From Nostoc sp. KVJ3 (GTDB lineage Bacteria; Cyanobacteriota; Cyanobacteriia; Cyanobacteriales; Nostocaceae), in assembly GCF_026127265.1 (NCBI RefSeq), contig NZ_WWFG01000001.1, positions 3,077,501 to 3,141,500 on the forward strand: a stretch of 64,000 nt of DNA. The letters are read 5' to 3'. Shown here piece after piece: positions 1 to 6,347 of this stretch. The notes beneath the pieces are model-generated. The model was not told the DNA's origin, did not search any database, and saw nothing but the letters and a program-made list of their open reading frames with translations. Numbering within the stretch: the stretch's first letter is position 1; each line of letters starts with the position of its first letter. The position numbers and the translations under genes are program-made.

Positions 1-1025
1 CCAATGACGTTAGAATCTACGAAACTCCCCAGTTTATCCTGGTAAGTTCTCAGTGCTTCCTGAGCAAGATCGCGTTGATGGCTAAGGCGTTCAATAACCC
101 TGGCACTTTGCCAAATTAAAATAGTAAAAATCACAATCAGAACAATAGCAAATACCGATACCGCAAAAGCTGGATCGTATTGTCCTGCGCGTTGACCTTC
201 AACAATTACCCACCCTAATATAAAAGGGACTGCGATCGCGGCAATTAATAAACGACGTGCAAGTAAGCCGCCATCAGTATCACTTGTAACTATCCTCATT
301 AAACCCTGTTCTGCCCGTGCCCACAGAATACCAATACTTATCAAAGTGAACAACACCGCCGTATGTAAAGCCATTGATGTTGTATGAGGGGCAAGTCCGT
401 AGAGAACTTTCACTTTGTAGGCATAGCCCATCAGCGCCTGAAATGAAATTAAAGTAGCGATCAGAGCGATAATCTGAGCATACCAATAACTACGGTAGTT
501 TTTTGGATTAATCAGAATCTGTAGGGCAACGCTAACTAGGATAAAGTTCAGCGCTGTGTTCACTCCCATTCGCCCCGGATGTGATGTCGTCATACTAATT
601 GGCAAATCAAGGAACAACACCTCGTCAATGCCAAAATTCCAGCCGAAAAGATATTGACTAAGTGTGAGTGCAGCAATTGTAGTCACTGCCATTGCACAGA
701 CGCGAGAAATGATCGGAGTCGGGAAATAGAGAAGTCGAGGAGTCGAGGAGCCAGAAGAGTTTTGAATTGTTCTTTTCCTCTTACTCTCTCCTCTTAAAAA
801 CAACCACAATGACACACCAGAAAGCACAAAGCACAAAGCTGTATTGACTTTCATCGTGGCAGGACTACCAGGGAAGCCGCACTTGAGAACTTCGATGCCA
901 AGCCACCAGCCAATTAGCACCAAACTGCCAACCATTATAGAGACTACACTTGCGACTTTTGCCACAAGTAGATTTGTCGGGATTTTGAATATCTCTTGCA
1001 GCCGCAAGCGGTTAACTTTTAACAT
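1..1025 (-). CDS. Multi-spanning membrane sensor protein, N-terminal part (cut by window edge)
   Basis: An uninterrupted minus-strand frame runs from ATG at 1025 (MLKVNRLRLQEIF) to the window edge, about 341 codons without a stop. The translation has roughly eight hydrophobic segments: near residues 20-42, 60-78, 105-130, 160-175, 185-200, 215-235, 258-275 and 285-308. The last is followed by a helical stretch (ARVIERLSHQRDLAQEALRTY) of the kind that leads into PAS/GAF and histidine kinase modules. In cyanobacteria such membrane blocks usually head sensor histidine kinases or diguanylate cyclases, but the output domain lies outside the window, so the kinase call is inference. The loop after the second segment (SSGSSTPRLL) is coded by a short GA-rich repeat at about 726-755 and looks like an in-frame repeat insertion. 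Confidence 0.6.
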   Translation of the reverse strand, partial: MLKVNRLRLQEIFKIPTNLLVAKVASVVSIMVGSLVLIGWWLGIEVLKCGFPGSPATMKVNTALCFVLSGVSLWLFLRGESKRKRTIQNSSGSSTPRLLYFPTPIISRVCAMAVTTIAALTLSQYLFGWNFGIDEVLFLDLPISMTTSHPGRMGVNTALNFILVSVALQILINPKNYRSYWYAQIIALIATLISFQALMGYAYKVKVLYGLAPHTTSMALHTAVLFTLISIGILWARAEQGLMRIVTSDTDGGLLARRLLIAAIAVPFILGWVIVEGQRAGQYDPAFAVSVFAIVLIVIFTILIWQSARVIERLSHQRDLAQEALRTYQDKLGSFVDSNVI

Positions 1026-1298
1026 TGAGTGTTCTCTAACCGCATCTATCTAGCGTAGTAAAGTTCCGTATTTCTTACGGTTTAATTATTTATACTGCTT
1101 GTATTTTATGTTACCCCTTGGCTGAATTTTCATCTACCCAGATGCATATTTTTTATTGCACAACTTCGAGTAATAATAAGGGTTAATTCAAAAAACCACC
1201 TTTGTGAGGATTTCAGAATTGCAAGCCATGTTATTTACCCGAACTAAATTTTTGGGCAGAAATTCCCAGATTATCTGAAACTTTTAGTTTTAATATAA

Positions 1299-1733
1299 CT
1301 ACTGCTGTGGTTCTGTTTGCAAATCTTGTAATACCCCCTGTAAAAACTTACCCCATTCTGCCGCCAAAGGGATTTCGGTAAATGGAACGCGCACTGAATT
1401 ATTAGATTCGGAAAAGAGAAATTCTAGCTCTATAGAACGACCTTTCGGCGGTATATTCTCCACATCTACTGATTTTTCGTCTACTACAAGGTGAATTTGT
1501 TTAACATCAAGCAAAGAGAATGTTTCTAGTTTAATAGGCCCTTTAGACGTGGGTTTTCCCCAAGTTAGATTATTATCTTTTTGACCTAATACAGCATAAA
1601 TATCGTACTTAGCCCTTTCAAATTGCTCTGCCCAAGCGCGATAGGCTTCAACTTTTTGATATTCCTTCGAGCCTTGCCAAGCCAGCCAGAAAAACATTAC
1701 TAATAGAGGCAACCACAAAAGACCACGTTCCAT
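1299..1733 (-). CDS. Membrane-anchored protein of unknown function
   Basis: 144 residues. One N-terminal hydrophobic helix (MERGLLWLPLLVMFFWLAW) acts as an uncleaved anchor or signal; the rest is a soluble domain with alternating beta-type segments (IKLETFSLLDVKQIHLVVDE; SIELEFLFSESNNSVRVPF). I do not recognise the family. It lies divergently from the subtilase gene starting at 1874 with 140 bp between them, so the two may share a regulatory region. No catalytic motif is visible. Confidence 0.6.
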   Translation of the reverse strand: MERGLLWLPLLVMFFWLAWQGSKEYQKVEAYRAWAEQFERAKYDIYAVLGQKDNNLTWGKPTSKGPIKLETFSLLDVKQIHLVVDEKSVDVENIPPKGRSIELEFLFSESNNSVRVPFTEIPLAAEWGKFLQGVLQDLQTEPQQ

Positions 1734-1873
1734 TGTTTCAAAAAGTCCTGAGTAATGAAGTGAAGCTTGTAACTAAAAGTGCAAAATCCACCAATAAAAG
1801 ATGGAGATAAGTTATGGTAGTGAGCAAACTAGCAAAAAAACAGTGCTGAGTTTACCACATACCCCGCATTTGT

Positions 1874-3727
1874 ATGAGAAAGCTTATATTATTGTGCTTG
1901 TTTGTCATTGGGCTGGGATCTGCCATATTTGGTTTCCTGAATTTCCAGGGATTGGCAGCCAAAGGAGAGTTTGAAACGATTTTGCTTGATTTTCGCGAAG
2001 ATATTCCATCCTTGGTGGTGGAGCAGGATCTGCAAGCGATCGCTAAACAATACAACGTTACTCCCAAATTAGACAACAAATTTTCAAAAAAAGATAATGT
2101 CTATATTATCAAAGGCGATCGCCAGCGACTCCAAGAACTGAAAAAATCTCAGTTTGCCCAAGCTACAGAATTCATTGAACCAAATTACATCTATACAGAT
2201 ATCCCACAACCCGGTAAAGTAGCTTGGTTAGGAGAATTTTTAAGACCCCAAGAAAATGGTGATGAGACAAGCCCCTCGTTAACTGGCCCCAATGACCAAT
2301 ATTACAGCAAGCAGTGGAACTTGCACAAAATCGGCATTGAAGGCGCATGGAGTCAAACCAAAGGTAGCGGCATTACAGTTGCGGTAATTGACACCGGGAT
2401 TACTAAGGTGCGTGACTTATACGAGACAAAATTCGTCAAAGGCTATGATTTTGTTAACGACCGAGAAGAAGCCAAAGACGATAACGGTCACGGTACTCAC
2501 GTTGCCGGAACTATTGCCCAAGCCACAAATAACAAATATGGCGTAGCTGGAATTGCCTACGAAGCCAGCCTGATGCCGCTAAAAGTACTCAGTTCACAAG
2601 GCGGCGGTACCGTTGCCGATATTGCCGAAGCAATTAAATTTGCTGCTGATAAAGGCGCAGATGTGATTAATATGAGCTTAGGCGGTGGCGGTGAAAGCAA
2701 GTTGATGAAAGAAGCGATCGAATATGCCCATAGAAAAGGTGTAGTTATCATTGCCGCAGCCGGTAATGAAAACACCAATGGGGCAAGCTATCCAGCCCGC
2801 TATCCTTATGTAATTGGCGTTTCGGCAATTGGCCCAGATGGCGAAAGAGCGCCCTATTCTAACTTTGGTGCTGGGGTAGATATCTCGGCTCCTGGTGGTA
2901 GTGAAGCTGGTAAGATTCTCCAAGAAACCATCGACGAAAATGGCGAAGGGGTATTTCTTGGCTTCCAAGGTACAAGTATGGCTGCTCCCCACGTTGCCGG
3001 CGTTGCAGCCTTAATCAAAGCTGCTGGCATCAAAGAACCAGATGAAATTTTAAAAGTCCTTAAACAGTCAGCGCGAGTTATCCAGGATGATGGCTTGAAC
3101 TATTATGGCGCTGGACAACTCAATGCGGAATCAGCAGTCAAACTAGCCTTTGCAGGGCAAATCAGTTTTCCAGATTTCTTCCGATGGTTACGGGATAACG
3201 GCTATCTAAACCCCGGCTTTTGGATTGATGGTGGCGCAGTGGCACTATTACCCAAAATTTTAATGATAGTTGGTTCCTATCTGCTGGCTTGGTTTTTACG
3301 GGTTTACTTACCCTTCCCTTGGAGTTGGTCTTTATCTAGTGGATTAATTGCTGGCAGTTCTGGGTTATTCTTCCTCAAGGGAATCTATATTTTTGATCTT
3401 CCCCAATGGCCTTTCCGGGTTTTGGGCAGTTCAATTCCCGAACTAGGCAATACCCTCCAGGGAACCAATGCGTTGAATCCCCTATTTGCCAGCGTACTGA
3501 TTCCTATTCTGTTAATGGCATTCCTGTTGGGACATCCTAGTTGGAAATGGTTTGCTATTGGTTCAACACTAGGCGTAGCAGCTTGCTTGACAGTAAGTGC
3601 ATTTTTAGATCCGGCTGTTTGGGGTTTGGGAAGTGGTAACTTAGCACGCCTCTTCCTCATCGCTAATGCCCTAATTTGTTATGGACTTGTTCGTTTAGCA
3701 TTGAAAAATGAGGAAAAAATAGCATAA
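1874..3727 (+). CDS. Subtilisin-like (S8) serine protease with C-terminal membrane segments
   Basis: 617 residues. An N-terminal hydrophobic segment (residues about 3-25) looks like a signal or anchor. Residues about 30-120 resemble a protease inhibitor I9-type propeptide (LQELKKSQFAQATEFIEPNY). The S8 catalytic triad is visible in standard order: Asp in VAVIDTGI, His in GHGTHVAGT, Ser in GTSMAAPHVAG, plus the oxyanion region AAAGNENT. After the catalytic domain (about 150-440) come five or so hydrophobic segments to the C-terminus, so the enzyme is probably membrane-tethered. The start ATG at 1874 is the first in frame and directly precedes the signal segment. Substrates cannot be inferred. 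It is separate from the second subtilase at 17.9-19.6 kb, which lacks membrane segments. Confidence 0.9.
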   Translation: MRKLILLCLFVIGLGSAIFGFLNFQGLAAKGEFETILLDFREDIPSLVVEQDLQAIAKQYNVTPKLDNKFSKKDNVYIIKGDRQRLQELKKSQFAQATEFIEPNYIYTDIPQPGKVAWLGEFLRPQENGDETSPSLTGPNDQYYSKQWNLHKIGIEGAWSQTKGSGITVAVIDTGITKVRDLYETKFVKGYDFVNDREEAKDDNGHGTHVAGTIAQATNNKYGVAGIAYEASLMPLKVLSSQGGGTVADIAEAIKFAADKGADVINMSLGGGGESKLMKEAIEYAHRKGVVIIAAAGNENTNGASYPARYPYVIGVSAIGPDGERAPYSNFGAGVDISAPGGSEAGKILQETIDENGEGVFLGFQGTSMAAPHVAGVAALIKAAGIKEPDEILKVLKQSARVIQDDGLNYYGAGQLNAESAVKLAFAGQISFPDFFRWLRDNGYLNPGFWIDGGAVALLPKILMIVGSYLLAWFLRVYLPFPWSWSLSSGLIAGSSGLFFLKGIYIFDLPQWPFRVLGSSIPELGNTLQGTNALNPLFASVLIPILLMAFLLGHPSWKWFAIGSTLGVAACLTVSAFLDPAVWGLGSGNLARLFLIANALICYGLVRLALKNEEKIA

Positions 3728-3750
3728 ATTGGGCATTGGGCATTAATCAC

Positions 3751-3770
3751 AGACGCGATTAATCGCGTCT
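3751..3770. repeat. Dispersed palindrome (GACGCGATTAATCGCGTC core)
   Basis: A perfect palindrome with core GACGCGATTAATCGCGTC lies between the subtilase stop and the next gene. The same core, often extended by GTAGA/TCTAC arms, recurs at 25333, 42903, 51459 (TATA centre), 58452 (inside a gene) and 59172 (inside a gene). A read-through hairpin here could act as a weak terminator. Confidence 0.85.
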
Positions 3771-3798
3771 CCATGCACTCACAACTCAGCATTGTTAT

Positions 3799-4023
3799 AT
3801 GAGCATTACACTTACAGGCAAAATCGAACGCCGTGATATTGGTACAGGCGCATGGGCGTTAGTCACAGAAGAGGGTGTCACTTACGAAATCCTCAAAGGG
3901 GCCGACAAAGACTTACTCAAAGACGGACAAAAAGCAAAAGTTAAAGGACAGGTGCGCGAAGATATCATGACAATTGCCATGATTGGCCCTGTGCTAGAGG
4001 TTAAATCTTTTGAAGTTATTTAG
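3799..4023 (+). CDS. Small conserved-type protein, beta-rich, unknown function
   Basis: 74 residues (MSITLTGKIERRDIGTG...EVKSFEVI). The pattern of short beta strands (ALVTEEGVTYEIL; KAKVKGQVRE; IGPVLEVKSFEVI) suggests a small OB-like or SH3-like barrel. Small cyanobacterial proteins of this pattern exist, but I cannot assign a function. Its stop overlaps the end of the convergent thioredoxin-like gene by 4 bp. Confidence 0.55.
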   Translation: MSITLTGKIERRDIGTGAWALVTEEGVTYEILKGADKDLLKDGQKAKVKGQVREDIMTIAMIGPVLEVKSFEVI

Positions 4024-4343
4024 TTGTGACTATTTGTGGTATCTAGAACCTCTTGAAGACGGCTTCTAAATTCCCCTTTGGGATGACCCCCTTTTACTTC
4101 ACCCACAATCTGAAATTCCCCTTCTGGAGAATTGCAGATGATGTAAGTAGGCCATCCCATTTCTGATTTATCGGGATACTGAGTCAATAAAATCTTGCGA
4201 TACTTGCGGTAAGCAGTTGTATCCTGCATTTTCACATCAATAAATTCTAAACCCAGTTCTTCAGCCACCTTTTTGTCATAAAAAGACATTTTGTGGCAGA
4301 TGCCGCATTCTTCTGAAGAGAACTTAATTACAGCTAAACTCAT
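4020..4343 (-). CDS. Thioredoxin-like protein with CGIC motif
   Basis: 107 residues from the internal ATG (MSLAVIKFSSEECGICHK). A longer in-frame start at 4379 would add 12 residues that look unrelated to the fold (MMVCRKPKSRQP), so the shorter form is preferred. The redox motif CGIC (residues about 13-16) sits at the end of the first beta strand, and the cis-Pro loop GWPTYII follows, as in thioredoxin folds. Probably a cytoplasmic thiol oxidoreductase; its partner is unknown. It converges with the small gene ending at 4023. Confidence 0.75.
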   Translation of the reverse strand: MSLAVIKFSSEECGICHKMSFYDKKVAEELGLEFIDVKMQDTTAYRKYRKILLTQYPDKSEMGWPTYIICNSPEGEFQIVGEVKGGHPKGEFRSRLQEVLDTTNSHN

Positions 4344-4595
4344 GGGTTGGCGACTTTTTGGTTTTCGGCAAACCATCATACCACAATGCCATGAAATACA
4401 GACATAAGTGCGTATGCAAAAATATTTATATCATTGCGTCAAAATATAGAAAAAAAATTAAGAATGTGATTAAATATCATAGCAATCATTTTGATGTGCC
4501 ATCTCTAGCTCACAATAAAAAGAAAGCGATTCAGGAATTGAGTGAGCAGATTATCGCCAAGACTACGACTCCCTCACAACTACGCATCTAAACCA

Positions 4596-4659
4596 AAAAA
4601 AACCCCCAGTGAGCGTTAGCCAACCAGGGGAGTTAGTTATCAGGGTGCATCTACCAATT
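4596..4659 (-). ncRNA. nsiR1: NsiR1-type small RNA, copy 1
   Basis: Complete unit with hairpin and a long terminal T run. A perfect TCCGGA lies upstream at 4686-4691. The stem differs from the consensus at one loop-side base (GAGCG for GGGTG). This is the copy furthest from hetF. Confidence 0.8.
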
Positions 4660-4685
4660 AAATGTTCTCAGGTTAAACGCCACAC

Positions 4686-4691
4686 TCCGGA
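4686..4691 (-). promoter_or_regulatory. TCCGGA (DIF-type) motif of NsiR1 copy 1
   Basis: Palindromic TCCGGA sits in a -35-like place: sixteen bases further comes GAGAAC (a weak -10), then the RNA start region. TCCGGA at -35 is the known hallmark of heterocyst-specific, HetR-dependent DIF promoters in Nostoc. The function here is inferred from sequence and spacing. Confidence 0.65.
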
Positions 4692-4724
4692 TAAATTTGG
4701 ACAAAGGCTAGTTATTTTTTAAAT

Positions 4725-4786
4725 AAAAACCCCCAGATGATGTTAGTCTTCTAGGGGAGTTAGTTATCAGGGTGCATCTACCAATT
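4725..4786 (-). ncRNA. nsiR1: NsiR1-type small RNA, copy 2
   Basis: Complete unit with a diverged but paired loop side (GATGATG...CTTCTA), keeping CCCC/GGGG pairing and the T run. The upstream motif is degenerate (TCAGGA on the plus strand at 4813-4818), so expression may be weaker or depend on another copy's promoter. Confidence 0.75.
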
Positions 4787-4852
4787 AAATATTCTCAGGT
4801 TGAACACCATACTCAGGATAAATTTGGACAAAGGCTAGTTATTTTTTTAAAT

Positions 4853-4914
4853 AAAAACCCCCAGATGATGTTAATCTACTAGGGGAGTGAGTTATCAGGG
4901 TGCATCTACCAATT
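4853..4914 (-). ncRNA. nsiR1: NsiR1-type small RNA, copy 3
   Basis: Nearly identical to copy 2, including about 60 bp of flanking sequence, which indicates a recent unit duplication. The upstream motif is TCCGGG on the plus strand (4941-4946), one base from the consensus. Confidence 0.75.
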
Positions 4915-5009
4915 AAATATTCTAGGGGCAGCGAGTATCTTCCGGGAATAAACGATCGCAACTAGGGTTGATAGCGATGTCTACGATGGCTATTCGGTGT
5001 CGCAACTAG

Positions 5010-5073
5010 AAAAAACCCCCCAGTGGGTGTTAGCCAACCAGGGGAGTGAGTTATCAGGGTGCATCTATCAATC
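5010..5073 (-). ncRNA. nsiR1: NsiR1-type small RNA, copy 4
   Basis: Hairpin and T run match the consensus; the 5' end is altered (ATCATC rather than AATTAAAT). An ACCGGA sequence lies near 5100-5105 at about the promoter distance. Confidence 0.7.
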
Positions 5074-5146
5074 ATCTTTTCTAAACTAAATGGGTAGCTA
5101 CCGGATAAATTAGCAGAGGTTGAAGTTATCGCTGTTTACTTACCAG

Positions 5147-5194
5147 AAAAAACCTCAGCAGGTGTTAGCCAACCAGAGGGGTTAGTTATCAGGT
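5147..5194 (-). ncRNA. NsiR1-type RNA gene, truncated copy 5
   Basis: Only the hairpin half is kept (CCTC...GAGG closing pairs, a compensatory change from CCCC/GGGG). The 5' half with the GCATCTACC segment is missing. Probably a remnant. Confidence 0.6.
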
Positions 5195-5364
5195 ATTGGT
5201 GTAAACTTAAGCTAAAGTCCTTAAGAATCTCGTTTCCAAGTTCTATCTGTAATTGATACTCCTTGGGCTGCTAGTGCAAATTCGGGAAATACCAGCACCC
5301 ATAAGCATTAAAAACTAGAGACTCTTAAAGAGCAATCTACCGAATAAATAAGCATTTACCAGAG

Positions 5365-5425
5365 AAAACGCCCAACGGGTGTTAGCCAACCAGGGGAGCT
5401 AGTTATCAGGGTGCATCTACCAATT
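5365..5425 (-). ncRNA. nsiR1: NsiR1-type small RNA, copy 6 with weakened terminator
   Basis: The 5' half is intact, but the hairpin base reads CGCCC and the T run is interrupted, so termination should be less efficient. No TCCGGA is seen upstream. Confidence 0.65.
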
Positions 5426-5485
5426 AAATAACCAGTGCTATACCTTAAAAATTTGATGCGTCGAAATGATTGCTGATTACTTCAT

Positions 5486-5549
5486 AAAAAAACCCCCAGT
5501 GGGTGTTAGCCAACCAGGGGAGCTAGTTATCAGGGTGCATCTACCAATT
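5486..5549 (-). ncRNA. nsiR1: NsiR1-type small RNA, copy 7 (consensus copy)
   Basis: Best-formed copy: 5' AATTGGTAGATGCACCC, hairpin closed by CCCC/GGGGG, seven-T tail. Upstream are TAGAAC and, 16 bases further, TCCGGA at 5576-5581, giving a complete DIF-type promoter arrangement. Confidence 0.85.
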
Positions 5550-5575
5550 AAATGTTCTAGGTTTAACTACCATAC

Positions 5576-5581
5576 TCCGGA
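5576..5581 (-). promoter_or_regulatory. TCCGGA (DIF-type) motif of NsiR1 copy 7
   Basis: TCCGGA, 16-base spacer, TAGAAC, then the RNA start region about 5-7 bases on. Spacing is identical to the copy nearest hetF. Confidence 0.7.
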
Positions 5582-5658
5582 TAAATCTACTAGAAATTTA
5601 CGCCAACAAAACTCTATAGGACTCCTATTTGATTTTTGAACAAAATTAGGTATTGTAG

Positions 5659-5791
5659 GGGAGCCAGTGCGTTGCGGTGAATCCAGCGCTGTAGGCGGGT
5701 TTCCCACCGTAGGCGACTGGTGAACCCGAAGGGAGGTTCCCTCCGTTGTAGCAACTAGCGTTGTGTTAGAACGAAGTTCGTAACGCACCAT
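5659..5791. repeat. Dispersed hairpin-rich repeat inserted in the nsiR1 array
   Basis: The stretch begins GAGCCAGTGCGTTGC and contains several nested inverted pieces (GGCGGGTTTCCCACCG; GGGAGGTTCCCTCC) before GCAACTAGCG and GAACGAAGTTCGTAACGC. A shorter member with the ends CGCCAGTTGC and GCACTGGCTCC is at 55824-55868. No open reading frame of coding character is present. It separates copies 7 and 8 of the RNA array. Confidence 0.7.
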
Positions 5792-5989
5792 TATCGAGGG
5801 TTTGGTGCCGTACTCTTGGCGATAACACCCTACTAGTGTGGCAAGCCTAAAATGGTGTAATTAGCTAAAGGCTCGTAGTAGCGCTTTAGCCCCAAGAAAC
5901 CATAAATCTAATGCGCTATTTTAGCCTTGCCACGCTACTACGTATCTTTTCTCCAAATCAAACCGGATTCCTATAGTAGAGATTAACGG

Positions 5990-6035
5990 AATTAGGGGAG
6001 TTAAAAATCAAGGTACATCCATCTATTAATCAAGT
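5990..6035 (-). ncRNA. NsiR1-type RNA gene, degenerate copy 8
   Basis: Recognisable only by TAGGGGAG, TCAAGGT(G/A)CATC and the ATTCTAGG flank. Hairpin and T run are lost, so it is probably not functional. Confidence 0.5.
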
Positions 6036-6105
6036 ATTCTAGGATTAAGCACTATTTTCTGGTAGAGAATATCTGCGTCAAAAGTTGCTGGTGTTGGCCA
6101 AAACT

Positions 6106-6170
6106 AAAAAAAACCCCCAGTGGGTGTTAGCCAACTAGGGGAGTTGAAGATCAAGGTGCATCTACCAATT
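6106..6170 (-). ncRNA. nsiR1: NsiR1-type small RNA, copy 9 (nearest hetF)
   Basis: Complete hairpin and eight-base T run. The middle segment differs (AGTTGAAGATCAAGG for AGTTAGTTATCAGGG). The promoter is good: TAGAAC with TCCGGA at 6197-6202, 16 bases upstream. Its template lies 178 bp before the hetF start, so the RNA would be perfectly antisense to any hetF transcript that begins further upstream. Confidence 0.8.
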
Positions 6171-6196
6171 AAGTGTTCTAGATCCAAGTAATCCGA

Positions 6197-6202
6197 TCCG
6201 GA
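6197..6202 (-). promoter_or_regulatory. TCCGGA (DIF-type) motif of NsiR1 copy 9
   Basis: TCCGGA, 16-base spacer, TAGAAC, matching copy 7 exactly in spacing although the spacer sequence differs completely. That contrast supports selection on the promoter elements. Confidence 0.7.
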
Positions 6203-6347
6203 AAAAGTTGTAAAGGCAGAAAAAGCAAAACAACACCGAATCAGAAACATTCAGGGGTGGGATGCATCTAAGTTATCAAAAGGAGCGAAAAATCGACTTG
6301 AAACTTTCGCGTTTCAAACCAGATTTAGGAAGCAGACAGGAGAAGTT

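Larger units (their letters stand above)
4595..6202 (-). repeat. Tandem array of about nine nsiR1-type RNA gene copies upstream of hetF
   Basis: A ~65-bp unit recurs at 4596, 4725, 4853, 5010, 5147, 5365, 5486, 5990 and 6106. Read on the minus strand, each complete unit starts around AATTGGTAGATGCACCC, runs through GATAACTAACTCCCC, and ends in a GC-rich hairpin (CCCCTGGTTGGC...CCACTGGGGG) followed by a run of T, i.e. a Rho-independent terminator per unit. The motif TCCGGA lies a constant 26-27 bp upstream of the AATTGG start in the best copies. In Nostoc sp. PCC 7120 the heterocyst-specific RNA NsiR1 is known to come from a tandem array of direct repeats upstream of hetF; the position, unit size and adjacency here match. 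There is no room for protein genes in this stretch. Confidence 0.85.

Noticed and set aside
844..1053. 69-codon plus-strand frame near the window start
   Set aside because: It is the shadow of the membrane sensor gene, whose minus-strand frame is open for ~341 codons with regular membrane segments.
4358..4591. 77-codon plus-strand frame beginning MVFGKPSYHNAM
   Set aside because: It overlaps the start of the thioredoxin-like gene on the other strand. It contains a dispersed sequence (TGCGTATGCAAAAATATTTA) also found inverted at about 34640, and has no ribosome binding site.
5567..5791. 74-codon minus-strand frame in the nsiR1 array
   Set aside because: It lies in the dispersed hairpin repeat and over the TCCGGA promoter motif; the composition is that of the repeat.
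4595..6202. CRISPR array
   Set aside because: Units are ~65 bp with built-in terminators and diverge from each other; spacing is irregular and there are no cas genes.
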